From Dechloromonas agitata is5 (lineage in GTDB: Bacteria; Pseudomonadota; Gammaproteobacteria; Burkholderiales; Rhodocyclaceae), in the NCBI RefSeq assembly GCF_000519045.1, contig NZ_KI912532.1, positions 2,046,001 through 2,110,000 on the forward strand: 64,000 nucleotides of DNA, in the 5' to 3' direction. Of the stretch, positions 51,150 to 60,000 are shown in pieces; the first letter of the stretch is position 1, and each line of letters starts with the position of its first letter. The translations under genes and the position numbers were made by a program. The notes beneath the pieces were generated by a model that was not told the DNA's origin, searched no databases, and saw nothing but the letters and a program-made list of their open reading frames with translations.

Positions 51150-52766
51150 TCAGGCCGGGCGCAGCATGTCCCGTGCGACAGCCTCGGCCACCTTGATGCC
51201 ATCGACGCCGGCCGACAGGATGCCGCCGGCGTAACCGGCACCTTCGCCGGCCGGGTAGAGGCCGCGCGTGTTGATGCTCTGGAAGTCCGGGCCGCGCTTG
51301 ATGCGGATGGGGGAGGAGGTGCGCGTCTCGACGCCGGTCAGCACCGCATCGGCCATGGCAAAGCCACGAATCTGCCGGTCGAAGGCCGGGATCGCCTCGC
51401 GCAGGGCTTCGATGACGTAGGGCGGCACGCATTGGGCGAGGTCGGTCCAATGCACGCCTGGCTGGTAGGAGGGCTCGACGCTGCCCTGGGCCTGTGAGGG
51501 GCGGCCGGCCAGGAAGTCGCCGACCTTTTGCGCCGGGGCGTCGTAGTTGCCGCCACCGGCGACGAAGGCGGCGGATTCCCACTGGCGCTGGAAATCGATG
51601 CCGAGCAGGGGATTGCGCCGGTAGTCGCCCGGGAAGTCTTCCGGGCGCACCTCGACGACGAGCGCCGCGTTGGCATTGCGCTCGGCGCGCGAGTACTGGC
51701 TCATGCCGTTGGTCACGACGCGGCCCGGTTCCGAGGTGGCGGCGACGACCTGGCCGCCGGGGCACATGCAGAAACTGTAGGCGGCGCGGCCGTTTTTGCA
51801 GTGATGCACCAGCTTGTAGTCGGCGGCACCGAGAATTTCGTTGCCGGCATTGGGGCCGAAGCGGGCGTGGTCGATCAGCGTTTGCGGGTGTTCGACGCGG
51901 AAGCCGATCGAGAAGGGCTTGGCTTCGACGTAGACACCGCAGTCATGCACCATCTGGAAGGTGTCGCGGGCGCTGTGGCCGACGGCGAGCACGACATGGC
52001 GGCTGCGCAGCTGTTCGCCGCTGGCCAGTTCAACGCCGGTGATCTGGCCGTTGTCGACCAGCAGGCGCTCGACCTTGCTCTCGAAGCGGATTTCGCCGCC
52101 CAGTTCGGTGATCTTGTGGCGGATGTTCTCGACCATCTTGACCAACCGGAAGGTGCCGATGTGCGGCTTGCTGACGTAGAGGATTTCCTCCGGCGCGCCG
52201 GCCTTGACGAACTCTTCCAGCACCTTGCGGCCGTGGAACTGCGGGTCCTTGATCTGGCTGTACAGCTTGCCGTCCGAGAAGGTGCCGGCGCCGCCCTCGC
52301 CAAACTGGACGTTCGATTCCGGGTGCAGGTTGTGCTTGCGCCAGAGGTCCCAGGTGTCCTTGGTGCGTTCGCGGACGATCTTGCCGCGCTCCAGGATGAT
52401 CGGCTTGAAGCCCATCTGGGCCAGTAGCAGGCCGGCCATGAAGCCGCAGGGGCCCATGCCGATGATCAGCGGGCGTTCGGCGAGACCGGCCGGGGCGTGG
52501 GCGACGAATTTGTAGGAAGTATCCGGCGTCGGGCCGACGTGCTTGTCGTCAGCCAGCTTGGCAAGGATGGCGGCTTCGTCGCGCAGTGTGCAATCGAGCG
52601 TGTAGATCAGCGAAATGGCCGATTTCTTGCGGGCATCGTAGCCCCGGCGAAAGATCGTGAAATCGAGCAGGTCGCCGTCGGCGATGCCCAGGCGCTGGCA
52701 GATCGCCGGGCGCAGGGCGTCGGCGGCATGGTTGAGCGGCAGCTTCAGTTCGGTGATGCGCAGCAT
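51150..52766 (-). CDS. FAD-dependent dehydrogenase (COG2509 family)
   Basis: A 538-residue cytoplasmic flavoprotein of the uncharacterised COG2509 family. An N-terminal domain of about 90 residues (RITELKLPLNHAADALRPAI) precedes the dinucleotide motif LIIGMGPCGFMAGLLLAQMG. Family features follow: SNVQFGEGGAGTFSDGKLYS, AVGHSARDTFQMVHDCGVYV, CMCPGGQVVAATSE and the C-terminal GLYPAGEGAGYAGGILSAGV that binds FAD. The reaction is unknown. It converges with the kinase gene (18-bp gap) and is cotranscribed after the cytochrome gene at 52779. Confidence 0.88.
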   Translation of the reverse strand: MLRITELKLPLNHAADALRPAICQRLGIADGDLLDFTIFRRGYDARKKSAISLIYTLDCTLRDEAAILAKLADDKHVGPTPDTSYKFVAHAPAGLAERPLIIGMGPCGFMAGLLLAQMGFKPIILERGKIVRERTKDTWDLWRKHNLHPESNVQFGEGGAGTFSDGKLYSQIKDPQFHGRKVLEEFVKAGAPEEILYVSKPHIGTFRLVKMVENIRHKITELGGEIRFESKVERLLVDNGQITGVELASGEQLRSRHVVLAVGHSARDTFQMVHDCGVYVEAKPFSIGFRVEHPQTLIDHARFGPNAGNEILGAADYKLVHHCKNGRAAYSFCMCPGGQVVAATSEPGRVVTNGMSQYSRAERNANAALVVEVRPEDFPGDYRRNPLLGIDFQRQWESAAFVAGGGNYDAPAQKVGDFLAGRPSQAQGSVEPSYQPGVHWTDLAQCVPPYVIEALREAIPAFDRQIRGFAMADAVLTGVETRTSSPIRIKRGPDFQSINTRGLYPAGEGAGYAGGILSAGVDGIKVAEAVARDMLRPA

Positions 52767-52778
52767 GGCGGCGGTTCC

Positions 52779-53234
52779 TCAGCGGGCCTTGAAACGGTCG
52801 TGGCAGGCCTTGCAGCTCTCGTGCACGGCATCGTAGGCCGGCTGGATGCGCGCCTTGTCCTTGCTTTGGGCAGCGGCGAGCAGGGCATCGCTGGCCTGCA
52901 GGAAGGCCTGCTTATCGGCCTCGAATTGCTGCGGCTGCTGCCACAGCTCGGCCTTGGCCTTGGTCGGCGGGTAGTTGGTGTCCGCGCCGAAGTGGCGCCA
53001 CGGCAGCTCGCGCGCAGCGTGCAGTTTCTCGGCAAAAGCGAGGAAGCGGTCGGCCTCGTAGCTACCCTTGCGCAGCATGACGCCCATCGGTTCGAAGGAT
53101 TTGATAATTTCCTTGAAGGCCTGCTGGCGTTGCTTGACCGGCTGGCCGGGACGGGTGTCCTCCGGTTCGCCGCAGGCGGCGAGCAGGGCAGCGGTGGACA
53201 GCAGGAGGAGGCCGGTCAGGGAAGGCTTGAGCAT
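52779..53234 (-). CDS. Lipoprotein cytochrome c (c'-like, C-terminal CxxCH)
   Basis: A 151-residue periplasmic heme protein. The signal peptide ends in a lipobox (ALLAAC, Cys21), so it should be lipid-anchored. The rest is helical, with the heme site SCKACHDRFKAR at the extreme C-terminus, the pattern of class II c-type cytochromes (c' and c556). Possible roles are electron transfer or nitric oxide binding; NnrS at 13 kb is another NO-linked gene. It precedes the FAD-dependent dehydrogenase gene by 12 bp. Confidence 0.87.
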   Translation of the reverse strand: MLKPSLTGLLLLSTAALLAACGEPEDTRPGQPVKQRQQAFKEIIKSFEPMGVMLRKGSYEADRFLAFAEKLHAARELPWRHFGADTNYPPTKAKAELWQQPQQFEADKQAFLQASDALLAAAQSKDKARIQPAYDAVHESCKACHDRFKAR

Positions 53235-53289
53235 GGTGCGGGAGATGGGGGGAAAGGGCGAATTATACGTTGCGGGCCGTGGCGGCCAC

Positions 53290-53673
53290 TTAGCGCGTCT
53301 CGTCCACGATCATCACCAGCTTGGCCTCGATTTCCGCGGCGAGGCGGGCGGCGGCCGGGTTGTCGACGAGCAGCGCGGCGAGGGCGGCCGGGCGGAGCAG
53401 GCCGATCCGGGTCGCCCCGTTGTCGGTGAAGATGGCGATGCGCCAGGGCAGGTCGAGGGCGAGCCGCATGTCGAGGGCGAGCAGGTCGGCGGCGTAGCGG
53501 TAGTTGATGACCTCATGCACGGCATGTTCCTCGTCGATCTCGACGCCACGCCGCTGCAGGGTCTCGCCGATATCCTGGCGATGCAGGACGACGAAGCCGA
53601 GGCGCTCGACCACCGGCGCCAGATCCAGATTGGCCTCGTAGAACGACTTGCTGCTTTCGACGATGTAGAACAC
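53290..53673 (-). CDS. DUF302 domain protein
   Basis: A 127-residue protein of the DUF302 family with unknown function. I start at the GTG at 53673, which has GAGGAAAA upstream. FYIVESSKSFYEANLDLAPV opens the domain, GFVVLHRQDIGETLQRRGVE follows, with the family's ALDLPWRIAIFTDNGATRIG and a C-terminal helix. DUF302 proteins are often found near redox or sulfur genes. The longer frame to 54093 runs antisense-like through the cyclase gene and is rejected. Confidence 0.83.
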   Translation of the reverse strand: MFYIVESSKSFYEANLDLAPVVERLGFVVLHRQDIGETLQRRGVEIDEEHAVHEVINYRYAADLLALDMRLALDLPWRIAIFTDNGATRIGLLRPAALAALLVDNPAAARLAAEIEAKLVMIVDETR

Positions 53674-53740
53674 GGGTTTTCCTCTGGCAACGGGCGGGGC
53701 AGGCAGGATAGCGGACGGCCGCCGGTCGGACAACCACCGT

Positions 53741-55387
53741 TCAGGTAGGGCCTGCGGCCTCCGGGCAGTCGGCCAGGGTGCAGGTGTTGCGGCCGGCGCG
53801 CTTGGCGGCGTAGAGCGCCCGGTCGGCCTGTTCGAGCAATTCGCCGAGATCGCGCCCGGCCGCGGGATAGACGGCAATGCCGATGCTCGCCGAAACCCCG
53901 GTGGCGATGCCCTCGTATGGCTTGGCCAGTTCGAGGACCAGGCGCTGCGCGGTTTCCTGGGCGCTGGCCTGGTCGGCATCGACCAGCAGGATGGAGAACT
54001 CGTCGCCGCCCATGCGCGCCGCTGCATCGGAGGCGCGGATGGTCGATTCGATGCGGCGGGCGACGGCTTCGAGCAGGCGGTCGCCTGCCGCATGGCCTTC
54101 CTCGTCGTTGACCACCTTGAAATTGTCGAGATCGATGGCCAGGATGCTCAGCTGTCCGCCTTCCCGCTCGGCGACGGCGAGCTGGTGCTGAACCAGTTCA
54201 TAGAACAGCGCGCGGTTCGCCAGTTCGGTCAGGGGGTCGTGATAGGCCCGGTGATGTACCCGCGCCATCAGGTGGGAGGCCTGGGCGATGGCCTGGCCGA
54301 CTGCCTCGGCTTCGTAGAGCTGGACTGCCGGGGGAGGGAGTGGCTTGCCGTCGCGCAGGGCGAGCGCTGCGTCGTTCAGGTAATGGACGGAGGAGACGAC
54401 GCGCCGGGTGATGCAGACGGCCAGCCAGGTGCCGACGGCGATGAGGGCCAGCGCGGTGGTACCGATGCCGGCGAACAGGCGGACCATCTCGTCCCGGGTC
54501 GCCGACTTGGGGGCGCCGATGGCAACGCTCCAGTTCCACAGCGCCGAGCGGGCATAGGCCGTGGCAACCGGAATGCCTTCCTTGGTCTGTGAGGTGAGCG
54601 AGCCGTGGCGACCGGACTTGAGGGCGGCGCGCAATTCCGCCACCGCTTTCTCGCCGACGAAGCGCTCGGCTTCCCGCGAGCGGCCGATGATGGTCCCCGA
54701 GCCGTCGATGATCGCCACCAGCCAGTCGGCGGGCAGCGCCTGACGTCGCAGCAGCTCATTCAACTGGCGGGGGAGGAAGCCGACATTGAGGGTGTAGATG
54801 ACCTGGCCCTCCTTGTCATGCACGGGAACCCCCATGGCCATGATCGGCTCGTTGGTTAGCGGCCCACGGAAAAGGTCGGTGAGTACGGTCTGCCCGGTTT
54901 CGAAGATGGTGGCGAGTTGCGGTGGATTGCCGCTTTCCGGCAGTGGGGCATCGACGTGACGCAGGGTGTTGAGCACCTGTCGGCCCTGGCGGTCGATCAG
55001 CACATAGTTGTAGGCGGTCTGCGATTTCAGCGCCGCCCGGGCGATCTGGTGAAAGCGCCGCAGGTCACCGTTTCTCAGCTGTTCCGAGGTGGCCAGCACG
55101 TGTAGGCCGGATTCCATCACCGCCAGTTCACGGTCGAGCTCGACGAGAATCTGCCCGGCCAGCGCTTCCGTCTGGCTGACGATCTTCGCTTTCTCGAGCT
55201 GGTAATTGACGAAAACGAGGTAGGAAGAGATCGCCAGGCCGGGCAGGATGCAGGCAAGGACCAGCATGATCAGGCTGGCTCGCAGCGATATGTGGCGCGG
55301 CGGGCCAGGGGCGAGCGCCAGCCGCCCCGTGCCGGTCATCGGGTCGACGGCATTGCCCGGCCTGCCTTCTGCTTGCTCGATGCCCAC
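53741..55387 (-). CDS. Membrane diguanylate cyclase with Cache sensor
   Basis: Inner membrane enzyme that makes c-di-GMP in response to an extracellular signal. From the GTG at 55387, with AAGGGGGA upstream, it is 548 residues. A first helix (LRASLIMLVLACILPGLAIS) and a second (LFAGIGTTALALIAVGTWLA) bracket a periplasmic dCache-like sensor of about 230 residues. A linker and a GGDEF domain follow, with ILAIDLDNFKVVNDEEGHAA, the active site MGGDEFSILL and an upstream RASD I-site. A promoter lies at 55461-55489. A longer frame to 55564 would start upstream of that promoter. No EAL domain is present. Confidence 0.9.
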   Translation of the reverse strand: MGIEQAEGRPGNAVDPMTGTGRLALAPGPPRHISLRASLIMLVLACILPGLAISSYLVFVNYQLEKAKIVSQTEALAGQILVELDRELAVMESGLHVLATSEQLRNGDLRRFHQIARAALKSQTAYNYVLIDRQGRQVLNTLRHVDAPLPESGNPPQLATIFETGQTVLTDLFRGPLTNEPIMAMGVPVHDKEGQVIYTLNVGFLPRQLNELLRRQALPADWLVAIIDGSGTIIGRSREAERFVGEKAVAELRAALKSGRHGSLTSQTKEGIPVATAYARSALWNWSVAIGAPKSATRDEMVRLFAGIGTTALALIAVGTWLAVCITRRVVSSVHYLNDAALALRDGKPLPPPAVQLYEAEAVGQAIAQASHLMARVHHRAYHDPLTELANRALFYELVQHQLAVAEREGGQLSILAIDLDNFKVVNDEEGHAAGDRLLEAVARRIESTIRASDAAARMGGDEFSILLVDADQASAQETAQRLVLELAKPYEGIATGVSASIGIAVYPAAGRDLGELLEQADRALYAAKRAGRNTCTLADCPEAAGPT

Positions 55388-55460
55388 GAAAATCCCCCTT
55401 GGCGGACTTCGTCGATTGAACGGTGCCGAAACGCATTGCGCTCGTTTGGGCACTCCCTTG

Positions 55461-55489
55461 AGGCTAGGCGCCTTGGGCGTTCGCGTCAA
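55461..55489 (-). promoter_or_regulatory. Sigma-70 promoter of the Cache-GGDEF gene
   Basis: On the minus strand TTGACG (55484-55489) and TAGCCT (55461-55466) are 17 bp apart. The transcript would begin about 65 bp before the GTG at 55387, which supports that start. Confidence 0.6.
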
Positions 55490-55521
55490 TGGGGGTTTTC
55501 GCGGGGGCGCTGAGCAGGTAG

Positions 55522-55890
55522 GGGGAGTTTTTAGGCGGCCGGTATAACAAATCCGGCGTTGCACCGGCTAATCCGGCGAGCAACGCAGCAACAGGCACGA
55601 TCTTCCCAACCCGATCGGGGAAAAGTCGTGAGGAAAGCAAAGACTCAGCACCCCTGACCGCTGGTTCGCTGCTGACCGCCAGCAATCAATTGAGGCAGGC
55701 CGACAAGAAGGTCGATAGCAAGTGTGGTGAGGCTAGGTGTGGCGCCGACATGAATCAAGGCCAACGCGCACTGGCCGACCTGCGAGGAGGCGACATGATG
55801 CTAGTGTGCTGGATGGGAGGCGAGGCGATTACCGGCAGATGGCCTTCCTGCGGGGGGCTGCCGCCATCTGGTCGGGCAGACGGCCGGTGA
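55522..55890 (+). pseudogene. Possible remnant of an HvfA-like (GEGKCG-repeat) peptide gene
   Basis: A plus-strand frame open from 55522 to a TGA at 55890 has no ATG before 55750. Its middle reads LTASNQLRQADKKVDSKCGE then ARCGADMNQGQ. HvfA-type peptides, which carry EGKCGEGKCG repeats and are converted to copper-binding metallophores, have a similar xLxxGYQLAxADKK-KCGEGKCGADM stretch. Here the start and signal peptide are missing and downstream repeats are lost, so it looks decayed. The DNA also folds (CACGATCTTCCC with GGGGAAAAGTCGTG near 55596-55630). It is the only interpretable content of the roughly 440-bp gap at 55490-55925. Chance resemblance is not excluded. Confidence 0.3.
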
Positions 55891-55925
55891 CGGCGAGAGG
55901 CTGCCGGGAGCCTGAGCGGAAGCGG

Positions 55926-56120
55926 TCAGCCGCCGGTCTTTTCGAGTGCCGCCAGCAATTTCAGGGCGCGCTCGCGGTTCCGGGCGATGGCTGCAGCCCG
56001 GCCTTCGACATCAGCGCTTTCGGCGCGCGAGGCTTCGAGCAGCGCCTCATGGGGCGTCATGCCGCCGAGGGCGGCTTCCAGCATTTTTTCTGCTTGTTGG
56101 TCGACGTCGAGGTCGGACAT
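55926..56120 (-). CDS. Small acidic-helical protein of unknown function
   Basis: A 64-residue protein from the ATG at 56120, preceded by GGAGAT. It is predicted helical and charged (SDLDVDQQAEKMLEAALGGM, PHEALLEASRAESADVEGRA, RNRERALKLLAALEKTGG), with no signal or membrane helix and no Cys. No family is recognised. It lies downstream of the second phasin on the same strand, past that gene's terminator, so it may be expressed separately. Confidence 0.6.
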   Translation of the reverse strand: MSDLDVDQQAEKMLEAALGGMTPHEALLEASRAESADVEGRAAAIARNRERALKLLAALEKTGG

Positions 56121-56160
56121 GCAAATCTCCATACATGGTCGTGGCCCGGCTTTTTATCAG

Positions 56161-56189
56161 AAAAAAGGCCCTGCGGGTTGCGCAGGGCC
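56161..56189 (-). terminator. Rho-independent terminator of phasin 2
   Basis: On the minus strand GGCCCTGCG, a five-base loop and CGCAGGGCC are followed by six T. It ends the phasin transcript 25 bp after its stop. Confidence 0.88.
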
Positions 56190-56213
56190 TCCGTATCAGC
56201 GGGCTTTGGCCGA

Positions 56214-56723
56214 TTAGCGCTTGGTCATTGCCGCGATGTTGGCCTGAGCGGCTTCGGTGTATTGCTTGGCGACGGCGTTCATGTTGCCGAAAGCCGAGTT
56301 GGCGGCGGCGATGGCGTTCTGGATGGCGGCCACGGCGCCTTCCGAGCCGGCCGGCGCGGACTTGGCGGCCAGTTCAACCATGCCGGCAACCGATTTCTGG
56401 AACTGGCTGAACTGGGCTTCGACCATCTTGGCCAGTTCCTGCTGGGTTTCGCTGGTGATTTCGTAAACCGACTTGCCGTAGGCGACGGCCTTGTCGACAG
56501 CCGGCTGGGCCAGCGACTTCTGGGCGGCGAAGGCGGCTTGCGGATCCTTGGCGGCGAGCACGGTCTGCACGCCGGAAGCGGTGTCTTCCAGGGCGCTGCG
56601 GGCGGTGTTCAGGTTGAGGGCGGCGATGCGCTCGGCGGAAGCCAGGGCGGTGTTGGCGACAGCCAGCAGGGAGTCGACGGTGGCCTTGTTGGCGGCGGTG
56701 AATTGTTCGGTGTTGAGGTTCAT
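56214..56723 (-). CDS. Phasin family protein (second copy)
   Basis: PHA-granule protein of 169 residues, a clear paralogue of the phasin at 45385. Shared blocks are TVDSLLAVANTALASAERIA, LNLNTARSALEDTASG, AYGKSVYEITSETQQELAKM and KSAPAGSEGAVAAIQNAIAA. It lacks the Lys/Ala tail and ends AAMTKR. The ATG at 56723 is used; the frame extends upstream to 56861 without family similarity. A TGCACTGCA motif lies about 70 bp upstream. It diverges from the DUF2126 transglutaminase gene, sharing a 282-bp control region. Confidence 0.9.
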   Translation of the reverse strand: MNLNTEQFTAANKATVDSLLAVANTALASAERIAALNLNTARSALEDTASGVQTVLAAKDPQAAFAAQKSLAQPAVDKAVAYGKSVYEITSETQQELAKMVEAQFSQFQKSVAGMVELAAKSAPAGSEGAVAAIQNAIAAANSAFGNMNAVAKQYTEAAQANIAAMTKR

Positions 56724-56789
56724 GGCGGTTTCCTTGTAAGAGGGTAATTGATGTGTTCGGAGCGCAGTATAGAGGAGTTGCGACAAATA

Positions 56790-56805
56790 TTGTGCACTGC
56801 AACAA
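56790..56805 (-). promoter_or_regulatory. TGCACTGCA motif upstream of phasin 2 (PhaR-like)
   Basis: TTGTGCACTGCAACAA holds the same palindromic TGCACTGCA core seen before phasin 1 at 46003. The two sites lie at similar distances from their phasin starts, which supports joint control by a PHA-responsive regulator. Confidence 0.45.
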
Positions 56806-56856
56806 AAATGTTTTTCGCGTGACGGACGTGGCCTTTTTGAGCGGTTTGCCGAATTG

Positions 56857-56873
56857 TGCACCGCCGTGGTGCA
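56857..56873 (+). promoter_or_regulatory. NtrC-type binding site before the DUF2126 cluster
   Basis: TGCACCGCCGTGGTGCA is a 17-bp palindrome (TGCACC, five bases, GGTGCA) matching the enteric NtrC site pattern TGCAC-N7-GTGCA. It shares 13 of 15 core bases with the box at 42834. Its centre is about 117 bp before the predicted transcript start, the usual enhancer distance. Confidence 0.8.
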
Positions 56874-56955
56874 TGAAAGCCGGTTGCCGGCTTTGAATGG
56901 GTGCGCAAGTGGCCCAAGGTGGCTGCAATGGCGCCTGTAATGCCTGTTTGCAGGC

Positions 56956-56970
56956 TGGTTCGCCTCTTGC
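56956..56970 (+). promoter_or_regulatory. Sigma-54 (-24/-12) promoter of the DUF2126 cluster
   Basis: TGGTTCGCCTCTTGC, followed by TTTT, keeps the GG and GC at the required interval and the favoured TTGCTTTT -12 region. The start would be near 56982, 24 bp before the GTG at 57006. Confidence 0.78.
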
Positions 56971-57005
56971 TTTTACGGTCTCAGTCATCTGCCCGGAGCC
57001 CAACC

Positions 57006-60000
57006 GTGTCCATTCACGTCGCCCTTAATCACGTTACCCACTATGCCTACGACCGCCTGGTCAATCTCGGGCCACAGGTCATCCGGCTGCGGCCGTGCCC
57101 GCATGCGCGCACCCGTATCCTGTCCTACGCGCTGAAGGTCACGCCGGAAGCGCATTTCATCAACTGGCAGCAGGATCCGCAGGGCAACTACCTGGCCCGC
57201 CTGGTCTTCCCGGAAAAGACACGCGAATTCCGCTTCGAGGTTGATCTGGTGGCCGAGATGTCGGTCATCAATCCCTTCGATTTCTTTCTCGAACCGCATG
57301 CCGAGGAGTTTCCCTTCCAGTACGAAGCCTGGCAGCGCCATGAACTGACGCCCTACCTGTACAAGGTTCCCGGTGGTGTGCTGTTCGATCAATACGTCGC
57401 CGCCATCCCGCTGGCCAGGAAGCGCAGTGTCGATTTTCTCGTCGCCCTCAATGCGCAGGTGCAGAAAGACATCGGCTACACCATCCGCCTGGAGCCGGGG
57501 GTGCAGACGCCCGAGGAAACGTTGACCAAGAGAACTGGCTCCTGCCGCGATTCGGCCTGGCTGCTGGTGCAGATCCTGCGTCACCTCGGCCTGGCCGCCC
57601 GTTTCGTATCCGGCTACCTGATCCAGTTGACGCCGGACGTCAAGTCGCTCGATGGCCCCTCCGGCCCGGCGGCCGACTTTACCGACCTGCACGCCTGGGC
57701 TGAAGTGTACTTGCCCGGCGCCGGCTGGATCGGCCTCGATCCGACCTCCGGCCTGTTCGCCGGCGAAGGCCACATCCCGCTGGCCTGCACCCCCGAGCCG
57801 GCTTCCGCCGCGCCGGTGACCGGCGGCATCGACCCGTGCGAAACCGAATTCGCCCACCACATGCAAGTCACCCGGGTCTGGGAGGCGCCGCGCGTCACCA
57901 AACCCTACAGCGATGAACAATGGGGTGAAATCGAAGGCCTCGGCCATGCCATCGACAGCAAGCTGCAAGCGATGGACGTGCGCCTGACCCAGGGGGGCGA
58001 GCCGACTTTTGTGGCCAGCGAGGACCCGGATGGCGCCGAATGGAATACCGCCGCCCTCGGCCCGACCAAGCGCTTCTACGCAGCCGAGCTGTTCCATCGC
58101 CTGCGTGAGAAATACGCCCCCAATGGCCTGATGCACTTTGGCCAGGGCAAGTGGTATCCCGGCGAACAACTGCCGCGCTGGTCGCTCAACTGCTTCTGGC
58201 GCAAGGATGGCGAGCCGATCTGGAACGCCCCGGCGCTCTATGCCGACGAACGCAAGGACTATGGCGCCACCGCCGAGCAGGCCGGCCAGTTCCTGCGGCG
58301 CGTTGCCGAGCGCCTGGGCGTTACCGCGGAGCATGTATTCCCAGCCTTCGAGGATGTCTATTACTACCTGTGGCGCGAACGCCGCCTGCCGGGCAACGTC
58401 GATCCCTTCGATTCGCGCGTCGACGACCCGCTGGAGCGCGAACGCCTGATGAAGGTGTTCACGCAGGGCCTGACCCATACCGTCGGCCATGTGCTGCCGA
58501 TCATGAAAGACACCCGCGACCAGTGGCAGACCGGCCCGTGGTTCCTGCGTGCCGAGCGCTGCTACCTGATCCCCGGCGATTCGCCCCTCGGCTACCGCCT
58601 GCCGCTCGATTCGCAGCCGTGGACGGCCCAAAGCGACTACCCCTACGTCAACCCGCCGGATGCCGAAATGGCGCAGGCATCGCTGCCCAGTCACGCCGCT
58701 TACCGGGCGGCCGCGATGGGGCAACCGGCAGGGCAGCAGCCGGCCCGCGCCCAGATGCGCGTGCAAGCCCCCGCGTTCGGCCAGGGCGGCCCGGATGGAC
58801 TGGGCCACCCATGGGACAAGCCGACCGATACCGTGCCCGGCTTCAAGGAATCGGCCGCCTGGATCACCCGCCTGGCCATGTGCGCCGAGCCGCGCGACGG
58901 CAAGCTGTACATCTTCATGCCGCCGACCCAGACGCTGGAGGATTACCTGGAAGTCGTTGCCGCCGTCGAGGCGACGGCCGAGGAACTGCAACTGCCAGTC
59001 ATCCTCGAAGGCTACGAGCCGCCGTCCGATCCGCGCCTGACTCACTTCCGCGTCACCCCTGACCCGGGTGTCATCGAGGTCAACATCCACCCGGCCAAGA
59101 CATGGGATCAACTGGTCGACCAGACCACCCACCTCTACGAATCGGCCTACTACAGCCGCCTGACCACCGAGAAATTCATGCTCGATGGCCGCCATACCGG
59201 CACCGGCGGCGGTAACCACTTCGTGCTCGGCGGCGCGACGCCGAACGATTCGCCGTTCCTGCGCCGCCCGGATCTGCTGCGCAGCCTGATCGCCTACTGG
59301 CACAACCATCCCAGCCTGTCCTACCTGTTCTCCGGCCTGTTCATCGGGCCGACCAGCCAGGCGCCGCGCGTCGACGAGGCGCGCAACGATTCGCTGTACG
59401 AGATGGAAATCGCCTTCCAGCAGATTCCCCCGGTCGGCGGCTACATTCCGCCCTGGCGGGTCGATCGCGTGCTGCGCAATCTGCTCATCGACGTCACCGG
59501 CAACACGCATCGCGCCGAGTTCTGCATCGACAAGCTGTACTCGCCGGATGGCCCGACCGGTCGCCTCGGCCTGCTCGAACTGCGCGCCTTCGAGATGCCG
59601 CCGCACGCCCGCATGTCGTTGGCCCAGCAACTGCTGCTGCGCGCCCTGATTGCCCGCTTCTGGGAGGAACCCTACGCGCCGCAGCGCCTGGCCCGCTGGG
59701 GCACCGAGTTGCACGACCGCTTCATGCTGCCGCACTTCGTCGAGCAGGACTTTGCCGATGTGATGGAAGAAATGCAGCAGGCCGGTTATGCCTTCAAGGC
59801 CGAATGGTTCGCCCCGCACTTCGAGTTCCGCTTCCCGAAATATGGCGATTTCGCCGTCAAGGGTATTGAATTCGAGCTGCGCCACGCGCTGGAGCCCTGG
59901 CACGTCATGGGCGAGGAGGGGGCGCCCGGCGGTACGGTGCGCTATGTCGATTCCTCGGTCGAGCGCGTCCAGGTCAAGGTCAAGGGCATGGCACCAGATC

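Noticed and set aside
55530..55690. Possible riboswitch (c-di-GMP or cobalamin type) near the Cache-GGDEF gene
   Set aside because: Hairpins and a GAGGAAAGCAAAG string are present, but the conserved cores of GEMM and cobalamin riboswitches are not, and no plus-strand gene follows.
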